In this document: positions 45,762-53,972 of the stretch, piece after piece
Layout of the letters: every line of letters starts with the position of its first letter
Position numbering within the stretch: position 1 is the first letter of the stretch
From: Flammeovirgaceae bacterium 311
Lineage (GTDB): Bacteria > Bacteroidota > Bacteroidia > Cytophagales > Cyclobacteriaceae
Direction of reading: 5' to 3'
DNA length: 64,000 bases
Assembly: GCA_000597885.1 (NCBI GenBank)
Contig: CP004371.1
Span: forward strand, 3,054,501-3,118,500
Translations under genes and position numbers: made by a program
Notes under the pieces: generated by a model
What the model was told of the DNA's origin: nothing
Databases searched by the model: none
What the model saw: the letters and a program-made list of their open reading frames with translations, nothing else

Positions 45762-46310
45762 CTAAATTTTTACTTCCGGATTACTGAGAAACCTGCCCTT
45801 TTTACGCGCCAGCCACTGCACCGCAATTATCGTTTTGGCATCGGGCAGCTGGAGCTGTAGCAGCTCATCGAGACTAAACTCAAGTACCGCTATATCCTCA
45901 TGCTCCTCATCGAGCCCGCCACCTTCTGCTTTTTTGCTGCTTACTTCAGCATAGTATAAATGGAGCCTTTCGGTGGTGGCACCGGCAGAGGGATAAAAAT
46001 CCCAGATATGCTCCAGCTGGTCTACTGCATAACCGGTTTCTTCCTCTATTTCCTTCCTGATCGTCATTTCCGGATCGCCCTGCTCATTATCAACAATACC
46101 GGCCACTATCTCGAGCAGCTCGCTGGCGGCACCAAAGCGGTACTGCTTTACCAGAATATACTTTTCCTTTTTGGTATCATACACAAGAGCAGCAGCAGCA
46201 CTGCCTATATCTAATATCTCTCTTTCAAAAGTTTCCCCTTTATCTTCAACAGTCAGCTTTCTGTAGGTATAGAAGCCCTCGTATATCGTTTCCCTATTTT
46301 TAATCTTCAT
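45762..46310 (-). CDS. Nudix hydrolase, NudK/AdpP-like
   Basis: Hydrolyses nucleoside-diphosphate sugars such as GDP-mannose or ADP-ribose. The Nudix box is VAGIVDNEQGDPEMTIRKEI followed by EEETGY. The IRKE form and the Asp-Asn spacing resemble E. coli NudK rather than classical ADP-ribose pyrophosphatase. The N-terminus has the family pattern SAAAALVYDTKKEKYILVKQ-YRFG. The length of 182 is usual. NudK-type activity would fit a cell that handles sugar nucleotides. Confidence 0.88.
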   Translation of the reverse strand: MKIKNRETIYEGFYTYRKLTVEDKGETFEREILDIGSAAAALVYDTKKEKYILVKQYRFGAASELLEIVAGIVDNEQGDPEMTIRKEIEEETGYAVDQLEHIWDFYPSAGATTERLHLYYAEVSSKKAEGGGLDEEHEDIAVLEFSLDELLQLQLPDAKTIIAVQWLARKKGRFLSNPEVKI

Positions 46311-46436
46311 GTGGTTTTCGCTTAGCTGATGTAATCAGTAATAATTTGTTGATGCCCACAGCGGCAACTCATTCACTCAAACCATACGCAACCTGACGGG
46401 TTTTGATACTAAACTGTACCCAAACCTACCAGGGAA

Positions 46437-46838
46437 ATGCGAAACGTCAATACTATTGCAATACTTCAGGGATTGTTCTGGGCAGCCACAGGTGTTTGGC
46501 CTATGCTGCACCTGCCTAGTTTTATATGGGTAACCGGCCCCAAGAAAGATATCTGGTTGCTTTATACAGTTTCTGTACTGATCCTGGTCATTGGGCTGGT
46601 GCTGTTAGCTGCGGGATTCAGAAAAACAGTTACCCATGAAATAAAATGGCTGGGAATAGGCGGTGCCCTGGGGCTTACTGCCATTGACATCATTTACAGC
46701 ACCAGAAATGTTATTTCTGATATTTACCGCTACGATGCAATTGCAGAAACCGGCATCATTCTTCTCTGGCTTTGGGCAGGAACAAGAGGAATGGCCAAAC
46801 TTAAAAAGAGTGAATTTCCGGATAAACCTTCTCGCTGA
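46437..46838 (+). CDS. Small membrane protein with four predicted helices
   Basis: 133 residues, hydrophobic segments at about 7-28, 41-59, 69-86 and 104-120, a short charged C-terminus (KLKKSEFPDKPSR). Function unknown; the pattern is that of common uncharacterised four-helix membrane proteins. It stops 27 nt before the PAP2 phosphatase start and is probably co-transcribed with it. Confidence 0.75.
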   Translation: MRNVNTIAILQGLFWAATGVWPMLHLPSFIWVTGPKKDIWLLYTVSVLILVIGLVLLAAGFRKTVTHEIKWLGIGGALGLTAIDIIYSTRNVISDIYRYDAIAETGIILLWLWAGTRGMAKLKKSEFPDKPSR

Positions 46839-46865
46839 TGTATGTTTTATACAGATCTAAACTAT

Positions 46866-47744
46866 ATGGACAAAACAAAAAAAATAATATTCCTCTGGCT
46901 CATCCTTTTTAGCAGCATTCAGCCAGCAGCGGCACAGGTAACCGCAACTACAGATACTGCAAGAGCTGAGCAAAACCTGCAAAACTCCTTTACAACTCCT
47001 CCGCATTTGCGGGAACCCACCTTTGAGTTCAAAACAAAAAGAGACCTGCCAATTTTAGCAGGTGGGGCGGCAATGGCTATTGGAGGCTTTGTACTGAAAG
47101 CAAGGGTGCCCCAGCTCACAGAAGCACAGCTGGCAGACCTGGATCCAGGTACGATCAATGCTTTCGACAGAGGTGCTGTTGACAATTTAAGAGAGCTTGA
47201 CTCCAATCTAAGCGATTACCTGCTGGGGGTAAGTGCCCTTGCTCCTTTTTCGGTGCTGGCATCCCGCGCTATCAGGCGGGAATCCTTAGCGATAATGGTC
47301 ATGTACCTGGAAACAGCATCGCTCACAGGCGGGCTCACCAACCTAAGCAAAGGCTTGTTCAGGCGCAAGCGCCCCTATGTGTATAACCCCGATGCCCTGC
47401 TGAAAGACAGAACAAAGGTAAGCGCGCGTCATTCATTCTTCTCCGGCCATGTGGCAGCCTCTGCCTCCTTTATGTACTTAACCGCCTATATGGTAGACCG
47501 CTACGCCGACCGGCCTGTCTGGAAATGGGCTGCCTGGTCTGGTGCCGTAGTCATTCCCGGTAGCATTGCCGTATGGCGGTATACCTCGGGAAAGCATTTT
47601 CCCACCGATGTATTGGCAGGCTATGCCGTAGGTGCGGGTGTAGGCCTGCTCATCCCCATGATACACCGGCATCAGCTGCCTAAGGATATATCGCTGAACA
47701 TACAGCCAACTCCTTATGGCCTGCATGCATCACTTACCTTTTAG
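46866..47744 (+). CDS. PAP2-family phosphatase
   Basis: Membrane-associated lipid phosphatase, 292 residues from the start at 46866 (MDKTKK...), with a signal peptide ending AAAQ. The frame can be extended eight codons upstream, but the signal is cleaner from here. The acid-phosphatase motifs are KGLFRRKRPY (motif 1), SFFSGHVAASAS (motif 2, normally PSGH) and RYTSGKHFPTDVLAGYAVG (motif 3). It may dephosphorylate phosphatidic acid, undecaprenyl diphosphate or lipid A. Confidence 0.9.
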   Translation: MDKTKKIIFLWLILFSSIQPAAAQVTATTDTARAEQNLQNSFTTPPHLREPTFEFKTKRDLPILAGGAAMAIGGFVLKARVPQLTEAQLADLDPGTINAFDRGAVDNLRELDSNLSDYLLGVSALAPFSVLASRAIRRESLAIMVMYLETASLTGGLTNLSKGLFRRKRPYVYNPDALLKDRTKVSARHSFFSGHVAASASFMYLTAYMVDRYADRPVWKWAAWSGAVVIPGSIAVWRYTSGKHFPTDVLAGYAVGAGVGLLIPMIHRHQLPKDISLNIQPTPYGLHASLTF

Positions 47745-47765
47745 AGTAAAAGCATACACATAAAA

Positions 47766-47797
47766 AACGCCCCGCCTCAACAGGCAGGGCGTTTTTA
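47766..47797. terminator. Bidirectional intrinsic terminator
   Basis: AACGCCC...GGGCGTT with an inner GCCT/AGGC stem, A run on the left and T run on the right. It lies between the convergent PAP2 and ferredoxin genes. Confidence 0.85.
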
Positions 47798-47833
47798 TTT
47801 CTTTTGGCTACACCTTAAGCCACCGGCACCGGC

Positions 47834-48157
47834 TTATGCCTCCGGCATAATGCGTACCACCAGGCCATCAAGCTCGGGCGATACCCGCAACTGACATGAC
47901 AGACGGCTGCCGGAAACAGCATGCGGAAGCGACTCCAGCATATAAGCTTCGTCTTCACTCTGATCGGGCAAGGTGCCGCTTTCCAGTACCTCTACATGGC
48001 AGGTGGCACAAATAGCCATACCGCCACACATGGCCTGCACTTCCAGCTCGTGCGCCTTTAGTACTTCCATTACCGACAGGCCCATATCTGTGGGAGCCTC
48101 CAGCTTAAGTCTTTCGCCATTTTCCTGTTGCACAAACAGGTTGATCATGTTTTCCAT
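47834..48157 (-). CDS. Adrenodoxin-type 2Fe-2S ferredoxin
   Basis: 107 residues, cluster ligands Cys44, Cys50, Cys53 and Cys88 (C-x5-C-x2-C-x34-C), the vertebrate/adrenodoxin spacing. The ATG overlaps the stop of the reductase gene as TAATG, so translation is coupled. The pair forms an NAD(P)H-to-ferredoxin electron chain; its final acceptor is not shown in the window. Confidence 0.93.
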   Translation of the reverse strand: MENMINLFVQQENGERLKLEAPTDMGLSVMEVLKAHELEVQAMCGGMAICATCHVEVLESGTLPDQSEDEAYMLESLPHAVSGSRLSCQLRVSPELDGLVVRIMPEA

Positions 48158-49167
48158 TAGAGCTCTTGAATACCGTTAACGGTTGTATATTTTAGGGAGA
48201 ACTTCTTATCCGGGTACACCAGTTTGTAAGCACTTTGTGCTGCCAGGGCAGATTCGTGAAAGCCACATAAAATCAGCTTCAGTTTACCAGGGTAGGTATT
48301 CATATCGCCTATGGCATATACACCCGGAATATTGGTAGAATAATCAAAGGTATTAACCATAATGGCACCCTTATCAAGCTCCAGCCCCCACTGATCAATA
48401 GGTCCCAGTTTAGGGATCAGGCCAAAGAGCGGAATAAAGTAATCTACCTCCAGGGCATGAGACTCACCTTTATCGGGCTGCACAATTACCGCCTTCAGGT
48501 CGCCTTCGCCATGTACCTCTACCACATTGGAGTTCAGCTGCAGCTTGATTTTACCTGCCGCCGCCAGGGCTGCTACCTTATCTGCAGATTCGGGCGCGCC
48601 ACGGAAGCTGCTGCCCCTGTGCACCAGGGTAAGCTCCTCGGCTACATCGGCCAGGAAGATAGTCCAGTCGAGAGCAGAATCGCCACCGCCGGCAATCACA
48701 ATACGTTTGCCTCTGTACTTTTCAGGATCTTTCACCATATAGTCGATACCGCGGCTCTCGTACTGCTCCAGGCCTGGAATGGCAGGTTTACGAGGCTCGA
48801 AAGAACCAAGTCCGCCGGCTATAAATACTGCTTTGCAATTGATTTCGGTACCATCTACGGTGGTTACCTGTATGGTGCCGTCGTCGAGCTTGCGCAGGTA
48901 CTCTACCCGCTCGCCCAGGGTAAACGTAGGGTGAAATGGCTCAATCTGCTTCTGCAGGTTCTTTACCAGATCTCCGGCCAGTATTTCCGGAAAACCGGGA
49001 ATATCGTAAATCGGTTTTTTAGGATATATTTCAGTCAACTGTCCGCCAACAGCAGGCAGGGCATCTACCACATGGCAGCGCATTTTCAGCAATCCTGCTT
49101 CAAACACTGCAAAAAGGCCTACCGGGCCCGCCCCGACCACACAAATATCAGTTGTTATTATTTGCAT
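48157..49167 (-). CDS. Ferredoxin--NAD(P)+ reductase (thioredoxin-reductase-like)
   Basis: FAD enzyme of 336 residues. FAD site DICVVGAGPVGLFAVFEAG, NAD(P)H site KRIVIAGGGDSALDW, FAD-binding C-terminal motif GVYAIGDMNTYPG. There is no CxxC redox centre between the nucleotide domains, which separates it from true thioredoxin reductase and fits the YumC-type ferredoxin reductase. The ferredoxin gene follows with one base of overlap. Confidence 0.93.
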   Translation of the reverse strand: MQIITTDICVVGAGPVGLFAVFEAGLLKMRCHVVDALPAVGGQLTEIYPKKPIYDIPGFPEILAGDLVKNLQKQIEPFHPTFTLGERVEYLRKLDDGTIQVTTVDGTEINCKAVFIAGGLGSFEPRKPAIPGLEQYESRGIDYMVKDPEKYRGKRIVIAGGGDSALDWTIFLADVAEELTLVHRGSSFRGAPESADKVAALAAAGKIKLQLNSNVVEVHGEGDLKAVIVQPDKGESHALEVDYFIPLFGLIPKLGPIDQWGLELDKGAIMVNTFDYSTNIPGVYAIGDMNTYPGKLKLILCGFHESALAAQSAYKLVYPDKKFSLKYTTVNGIQEL

Positions 49168-49203
49168 TTCAAATTTGTTTTAGGTTGTATGTACTTGGCG
49201 CTG

Positions 49204-49211
49204 CAAAGATA
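49204..49211 (-). promoter_or_regulatory. Putative -7 element of the reductase-ferredoxin operon
   Basis: TATCTTTG on the minus strand is an exact TAnnTTTG match, about 37 nt upstream of the ATG. TTTG copies upstream lie at 16 bp, closer than the usual 19-21 bp. Confidence 0.4.
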
Positions 49212-49523
49212 AAGCACGCCGTGGCAGCAAACACAATTTCAGTCTAAATTAAAGCCTTAAAAAGTGCAATCCTGAAACTGATTGCTGCAGATCACCTCCT
49301 TAAAACCACATTCCAAAGCAGTTTCGTTCCCTGAAATATCCTAAACGGGTACAAAAACAAACCGGGCTGCCAGATTGAAATTTAACAAAGTGAATTGGCT
49401 GGCTAACAGGCATAAAACCAGTGCCCACCACACAGCTCTGTTGCGGGCACTGGTAGCATGGCGGACTTAACCCTACACAGGTAGTATTAAATCTGTTATC
49501 TTGCGCTCCCCCAGGTATCAATC

Positions 49524-50108
49524 ATGGAAAGCATGGAGCCAATTGTACATCAGCACAAACTATTTGAAAACCTGAATTACTCTGGTAAAGCACTGAAAAA
49601 CCGGGAGTTTGAAAAGTGCAGCTTTAAAGCCTGCGATTTCTCCAGCAGTGATTTTTCAGGCAACCGTTTTACAGACTGCACCTTTACCGGCTGCAACATG
49701 GGGCTGATGAAATTAAACCAGACGACCATGGATGGCATATTTTTTCAGGAGTGTAAGCTGATTGGTGTGAATTTCAATGATTGTGCTGATCTGCTTTTCT
49801 CGGTACGATTTGAAAATTGCCTGCTGGATTATGCCTCTTTTGTAAGTAAAAAAATGAGCAAGGCTTCTTTTAAAAACTCCTCCCTGAAAAGTGCCATCTT
49901 TAGCAACGCCACCCTGAACAAGGCCATTTTTGATAACACGGATCTGCAGGGCGCTGTGTTTAACAGAACCAATTTGCAGGAAGCCAATTTTATTACCGCC
50001 TACAACTTTACCATCGACCCTGAACTGAACATGGTCAAAAGGGCCAAATTTTCTCAACAGAGCCTGCCGGGCCTGCTGGCCAAATACGATCTGCAGGTAA
50101 GCCAATAA
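49524..50108 (+). CDS. Pentapeptide-repeat protein
   Basis: 194 residues forming a right-handed quadrilateral beta-helix. Repeats of the A(D/N)LXX type are seen throughout: FSSSDFSGNRFTDCTFTGC, LNKAIFDNTDLQGAVFNRTN, LQEANF. Some coils carry Cys or Lys in place of the central Ala. Such proteins can mimic DNA and protect gyrase (Qnr-like) or serve structural roles; nothing here favours one role. Confidence 0.9.
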   Translation: MESMEPIVHQHKLFENLNYSGKALKNREFEKCSFKACDFSSSDFSGNRFTDCTFTGCNMGLMKLNQTTMDGIFFQECKLIGVNFNDCADLLFSVRFENCLLDYASFVSKKMSKASFKNSSLKSAIFSNATLNKAIFDNTDLQGAVFNRTNLQEANFITAYNFTIDPELNMVKRAKFSQQSLPGLLAKYDLQVSQ

Positions 50109-50141
50109 AAGAGATTCGCCTATCCCAACGCCTGCAGGGCC

Positions 50142-50924
50142 TTAAAAGAGAGATTGCTGCTGGTTCCACTGGCCGTAGTCAGGAGAAATACCCATACGCT
50201 CCCATACAAACTGCTGCAACAGCTTTGCGTTGTGGGCTGCGTAGCCGTTCTGGTCATTGTCGAAATAGATATACACATCCAGGCCCTGCCGTTGCCACTC
50301 CAGGCAGTTGTTGGCCCACCAGCTCATGCCTTCGTCGCTGTAGCTGCCAGAGTATTTCCCTTCAGGCCCGTGCAGGCGTACATATACAAAATCTGCCGTT
50401 ATCTCAAAGGGCGAAAGGTGCCTGTCGAGCTCATAGATGCAAAAGGCAATATTATAGCGCCGCAACAACTCCATTACCGCCGGATTGTACCAGCTGTGGT
50501 TCCTGAACTCGAAGGTGTAGCGGTAGTAAGGTGGCAGTGCCTTTAAAAATTCCTCCAGCTTGTGCATGGATATGTTCATGAAAGGAGGCAGCTGAAACAG
50601 AATAGGCCCCAGCTTTTCCTCCAGCGCCTGCACATTTTCAAAAAAACGGGCAATGCTCTGCTGCGGGTCTGTAAGCTTTTTCATATGGGTAATAAAGCGA
50701 CTGGCTTTAACAGCAAACAGAAAATCAGGGGGTACGGCAGTACGCCAGCCGGCAAATGTCTGGGCTGAGGGCAGCCTGTAGAACGAATTATTGATCTCTA
50801 CACTGCGGAAAAAATTCAGGTAGTATCGGGTAAAGTCTTTCGGTTTCAGGCCGTGGGGATAGAATGTACCCATCCAGTGCTTGTAATGCCACCCCGACGT
50901 GCCAATGTAGATCTTTCGTTCCAT
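50142..50924 (-). CDS. DUF72-family protein
   Basis: TIM-barrel protein of unknown biochemical role, 260 residues. Diagnostic parts are IYIGTSGWHYKHWMGTFYP at the N-terminus, SVEINNSFYRLPSAQTFAGW, FLFAVKASRFITH and the C-terminal VYIYFDNDQNGYAAHNA. Length and order are typical. Single gene. Confidence 0.92.
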   Translation of the reverse strand: MERKIYIGTSGWHYKHWMGTFYPHGLKPKDFTRYYLNFFRSVEINNSFYRLPSAQTFAGWRTAVPPDFLFAVKASRFITHMKKLTDPQQSIARFFENVQALEEKLGPILFQLPPFMNISMHKLEEFLKALPPYYRYTFEFRNHSWYNPAVMELLRRYNIAFCIYELDRHLSPFEITADFVYVRLHGPEGKYSGSYSDEGMSWWANNCLEWQRQGLDVYIYFDNDQNGYAAHNAKLLQQFVWERMGISPDYGQWNQQQSLF

Positions 50925-51434
50925 ACATGTTTGTTTTTAGGCTTATTTTCCTAACGGTCTCTAAACGTTAAGGTTAAGCCTTAAGCGCAACTAAAGAGCT
51001 ATATAGCCTTCCGGATACCTGTAAGGCCTGTTGTAGAGATCCGGCAGCAGGCAACAGTTTAAAAATAAAAGTAGCACTCATGCAAGGTATCAGCTTTATT
51101 CAACTAAAAAATGTTCTGTTCCCAATCTAACTTGTACTTGAATTCAGCTAGCTGCCATCAACGGAATCAGGAAAAAAAGAAATGGTAGTAAAGAAGGAAT
51201 TCTAGTAACCAGCATCACACAATCGGGCGTTTAGAGGCACCTGCAGAGAATTAGGCACATTCTTTGCATCCTTATAAACAGGAGTCTGATACGTGCTGAT
51301 AAACCTTCTCTGCAACTACCCAAAAATTTTAACATTCGGGATTACAAGCTCCGGACACTGAAAATAATCAACAGATACAGGCAGATTGATAGAAGGGCTG
51401 ATGGATTTAAGTAGAAAAAAGAATTATAGCAGAT
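50925..51434. other. Gene-free spacer upstream of the 688-residue protein gene
   Basis: About 510 bp with no coding-like frame, between divergent genes. It holds a possible sigma-54 promoter (51254-51268). No other repeat or stable hairpin stood out. Confidence 0.5.
51254..51268 (+). promoter_or_regulatory. Possible sigma-54 promoter
   Basis: GGCAC (51254-51258), five bases, TTGCA (51264-51268). This matches the -24/-12 consensus TGGCAC-N5-TTGCA at all positions except the first T, with GG and GC exactly 12 bp apart. Transcription would start near 51279 and give a leader of about 156 nt for the gene at 51435. Confidence 0.4.
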
Positions 51435-53501
51435 ATGCAAGCAAATAACCTGATGGACCTCTACCTCTGGAAAAAAGGCTGCGATTACGTTGCACCAAAG
51501 GGACTGGAAGAAGAGGTTAATCAACATTTAAGTTTTAAACTGTTGCTGAAACAACCCGGCAACAGCACCACTGTACATGCCCTGAAGTTAGAAGAAGGAA
51601 CAGGCATGCTGGTGGCAGAGAATCCTTTACCCTTAAAAATAAGCCGGGAATTAACACCAGTGGCTGCAAATCCGCTGCATGGCGGTAATGTAGAGCTGGT
51701 GATTCAAATAGAAGCAGAAGCAAACGCTTACTTTAGCCTGCAGGGAAAATTAGATACACCGGAGCTGAATTACGACGACTCCCATCTGTACCTTCCTGGC
51801 TTCTGGTATCGTAAAAACCTGCGCTCACCCCAAAATACGCCTTCTGAACGTGTAAGCAAAAACTGGATTGTGCGAGAAGACAGGCTTAGCACCCCGCTGG
51901 TGGGTATTTTCGATAATGAAAAAGGTGTTAGCTACTCACTTGTGCGTATGGACAAGCTCGAGCGGCATGCCCTTGCCCAGCACAACCATGGTGAGGTGGT
52001 TTTAAGTGGACATTCCGATTTGGGTGCCGTTGGCTTTGGCGAGGAAAACGGAACACCGCACCTATCCTTTGCCTATCCTTATATGGAGGCGCCGCATAGT
52101 TACTACCGTAAGCTAAGCCTGGGTGCCCCGGTTACGGCTTTTCTCCACCTTAAGAAAGGAGAAAGCATAACACTTCGCTACCAGCTTATTAAGTATGAGG
52201 CTTTTGATTACGCCGAGTACATGAAACAGATCTGGTCCTGCTCCTACGATCTTTTTCAGCCCCAGCCTCTTGACAGCAATAAGCTAAGCGATGCAGAGAT
52301 CAAAAAAGTGTTGACTAAATTTTACTACGAATCTTATGTGGAAGTAGGCAGGCTTAAGGGTTTCTCGGGCGTGCACCTGGAAACAAAGGCCTGCAAGCCG
52401 GGAAAACTGCTGGAGGTAGGCTTTGTAGGCCGTGTGCTGCTGAATGGCTTTAACGCCCTGGAGTGGGCCGAGGAGCACGGTGATAATAAGCTAAAAAAGA
52501 TTGCCTGTTCCGTACTGAACAGTTATGAGCAGTGGGGCTTCTCAAAAGAAGGCTTTATCCGTGAACTGGTGGGCGAGTACCATGGCTACCCGGTTAAAAA
52601 GGACCTTTACTCCATTCGCCGACAGTCTGAAGGCATCTATGCTATTTTGCTCTACCTCGATTATGAGAAGCAAAGAGGCAGAAGGCACCCGCTTTGGGAA
52701 GACCGTATCCTGAACCTGCTGGACCTGATCCTGGATCTACAAATGATCGACGGAAGTTTTCCGCGTAAGTTTACAGGCAGCGGTAAAATAATAGATGCGG
52801 TGGGAGGCAGCTCTCCTTCTGCAGTTCCGGCGCTGGTAATGGCCTATAAATACTTCGACGACGACCGTTACCTGAATGCAGCCCGTAAGGTGATAGATTA
52901 CCAGGATAAGGAGATCATCTCTAAATCTGACTATTTCTCCTCTACCCTGGATGCCGATTGCGAAGATAAGGAAGCCTCGCTGTATGCAGCCGTTGCCCTG
53001 TATTACATGGCTCTGGTAACGGTGGGCGGCGAAAAGATCCGCTACATTTCACTGGCCAAGCAGGCTGCTTATTTTACCCTGTCGTGGTACTACACCTGGG
53101 ATGTACCCTTTGCACCCGGCCAGATGCTGGGAGATATTGGCCTGAAAAGCCGTGGCTGGGGTAACGTATCGGTAGAGAACAACCACATAGATGTATATGT
53201 GTTTGAGTTTGATGAAGTACTGAAGTGGCTGGCAGAAGAAACCGGCGAACTGCGTTTTGCCCGCTTTGCCGAGCTTATTCGCTCCTCTATGCGCGAGCAG
53301 CTGCTCCCTTACGAAGGCCACATGGTAGGTATTCACAAAGAAGGGTATTACCCCGAGGTGGTTCAGCATACCGACTGGGACTACGGACACTTTGGCAAAG
53401 GCTTTTACAACGACCTCTTTGCCCCGGGCTGGACGGTTACCTCCATCTGGGAACTCCTTACCGACAACCGGACTAAAAATTTCCTGACCAGAAAAAGATA
53501 A
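51435..53501 (+). CDS. Uncharacterised cytoplasmic alpha/alpha-barrel glycosidase-like protein
   Basis: 688 residues, no signal peptide or membrane helix. The N-terminal part (about 1-265) is strand-rich. The C-terminal part (about 290-680) is repeated helices with motifs seen in alpha/alpha-toroid carbohydrate enzymes: LDLQMIDGSFPRKFTGSGK, SSPSAVPALVMAYKYFDDDRYL, NAARKVIDYQDKE and a late HTDWDYGHFGKGF. No exact family is recognised and no catalytic pair is assigned. Its neighbours are a GH1/RmlD fusion, a glycosyltransferase and UDP-galactopyranose mutase, so a role in intracellular glycan making or trimming is inferred. Confidence 0.8.
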   Translation: MQANNLMDLYLWKKGCDYVAPKGLEEEVNQHLSFKLLLKQPGNSTTVHALKLEEGTGMLVAENPLPLKISRELTPVAANPLHGGNVELVIQIEAEANAYFSLQGKLDTPELNYDDSHLYLPGFWYRKNLRSPQNTPSERVSKNWIVREDRLSTPLVGIFDNEKGVSYSLVRMDKLERHALAQHNHGEVVLSGHSDLGAVGFGEENGTPHLSFAYPYMEAPHSYYRKLSLGAPVTAFLHLKKGESITLRYQLIKYEAFDYAEYMKQIWSCSYDLFQPQPLDSNKLSDAEIKKVLTKFYYESYVEVGRLKGFSGVHLETKACKPGKLLEVGFVGRVLLNGFNALEWAEEHGDNKLKKIACSVLNSYEQWGFSKEGFIRELVGEYHGYPVKKDLYSIRRQSEGIYAILLYLDYEKQRGRRHPLWEDRILNLLDLILDLQMIDGSFPRKFTGSGKIIDAVGGSSPSAVPALVMAYKYFDDDRYLNAARKVIDYQDKEIISKSDYFSSTLDADCEDKEASLYAAVALYYMALVTVGGEKIRYISLAKQAAYFTLSWYYTWDVPFAPGQMLGDIGLKSRGWGNVSVENNHIDVYVFEFDEVLKWLAEETGELRFARFAELIRSSMREQLLPYEGHMVGIHKEGYYPEVVQHTDWDYGHFGKGFYNDLFAPGWTVTSIWELLTDNRTKNFLTRKR

Positions 53502-53537
53502 TAAAAGCCCCTTTCAGCTATGAAAGGGGCTTTTATT
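53500..53537 (+). terminator. Strong intrinsic terminator
   Basis: A perfect 17-bp stem (AATAAAAGCCCCTTTCA, 53500-53516, with its complement 53521-53537) and loop GCTA, ending in T-rich sequence. The 5' arm begins inside the stop codon of the 688-residue protein gene. It separates this gene from the GH1/RmlD fusion gene. Confidence 0.9.
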
Positions 53538-53972
53538 TTAAGCTAAGGCTGTCTGGCCAATGCTTTGGGAGCTGACTCTCCTGCCTGTAATGTGCTCCGG
53601 ATCAGGATACTCCAAAAACAAATAAGCTATTGACCAGAAGCTATCCTATCAATACCCCAGCACTTGGTCCTTCCCCTGAAAAGGGGAATCTATCTACGAG
53701 GTAATCGCTATGCAGGCAGTAAGTGATCGCTTTTCAGTACTTCATGAAAGATAAAGCAGCCTGTGGTTTTCTTAATTAATAGAAGGTTTAGAAAACAAAG
53801 ACCGAAAGTTTATCATTATATATGTTATTTATCTGAAAGCTTGAACATGGTAATAAGTGTTTAAGTAAAATTTCAGCAATCACTTATCAGAAGTGGGCAT
53901 CCTACTACAATAGCAAAATCAACCCCACATGATTTATTTTTTTTGAGTAGAGGTGGAGAAGACATATAAGCA
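53538..53972. other. Gene-free spacer upstream of the fusion gene
   Basis: About 435 bp without coding-like frames, AT-rich in its second half. It contains a small hairpin TTCCCC/GGGGAA (53671-53688) without a T run. No clear promoter was recognised. Confidence 0.5.

Noticed and set aside
53671-53688. Second terminator in the spacer after 53537
   Set aside because: The 6-bp stem TTCCCC/GGGGAA has no following T run.
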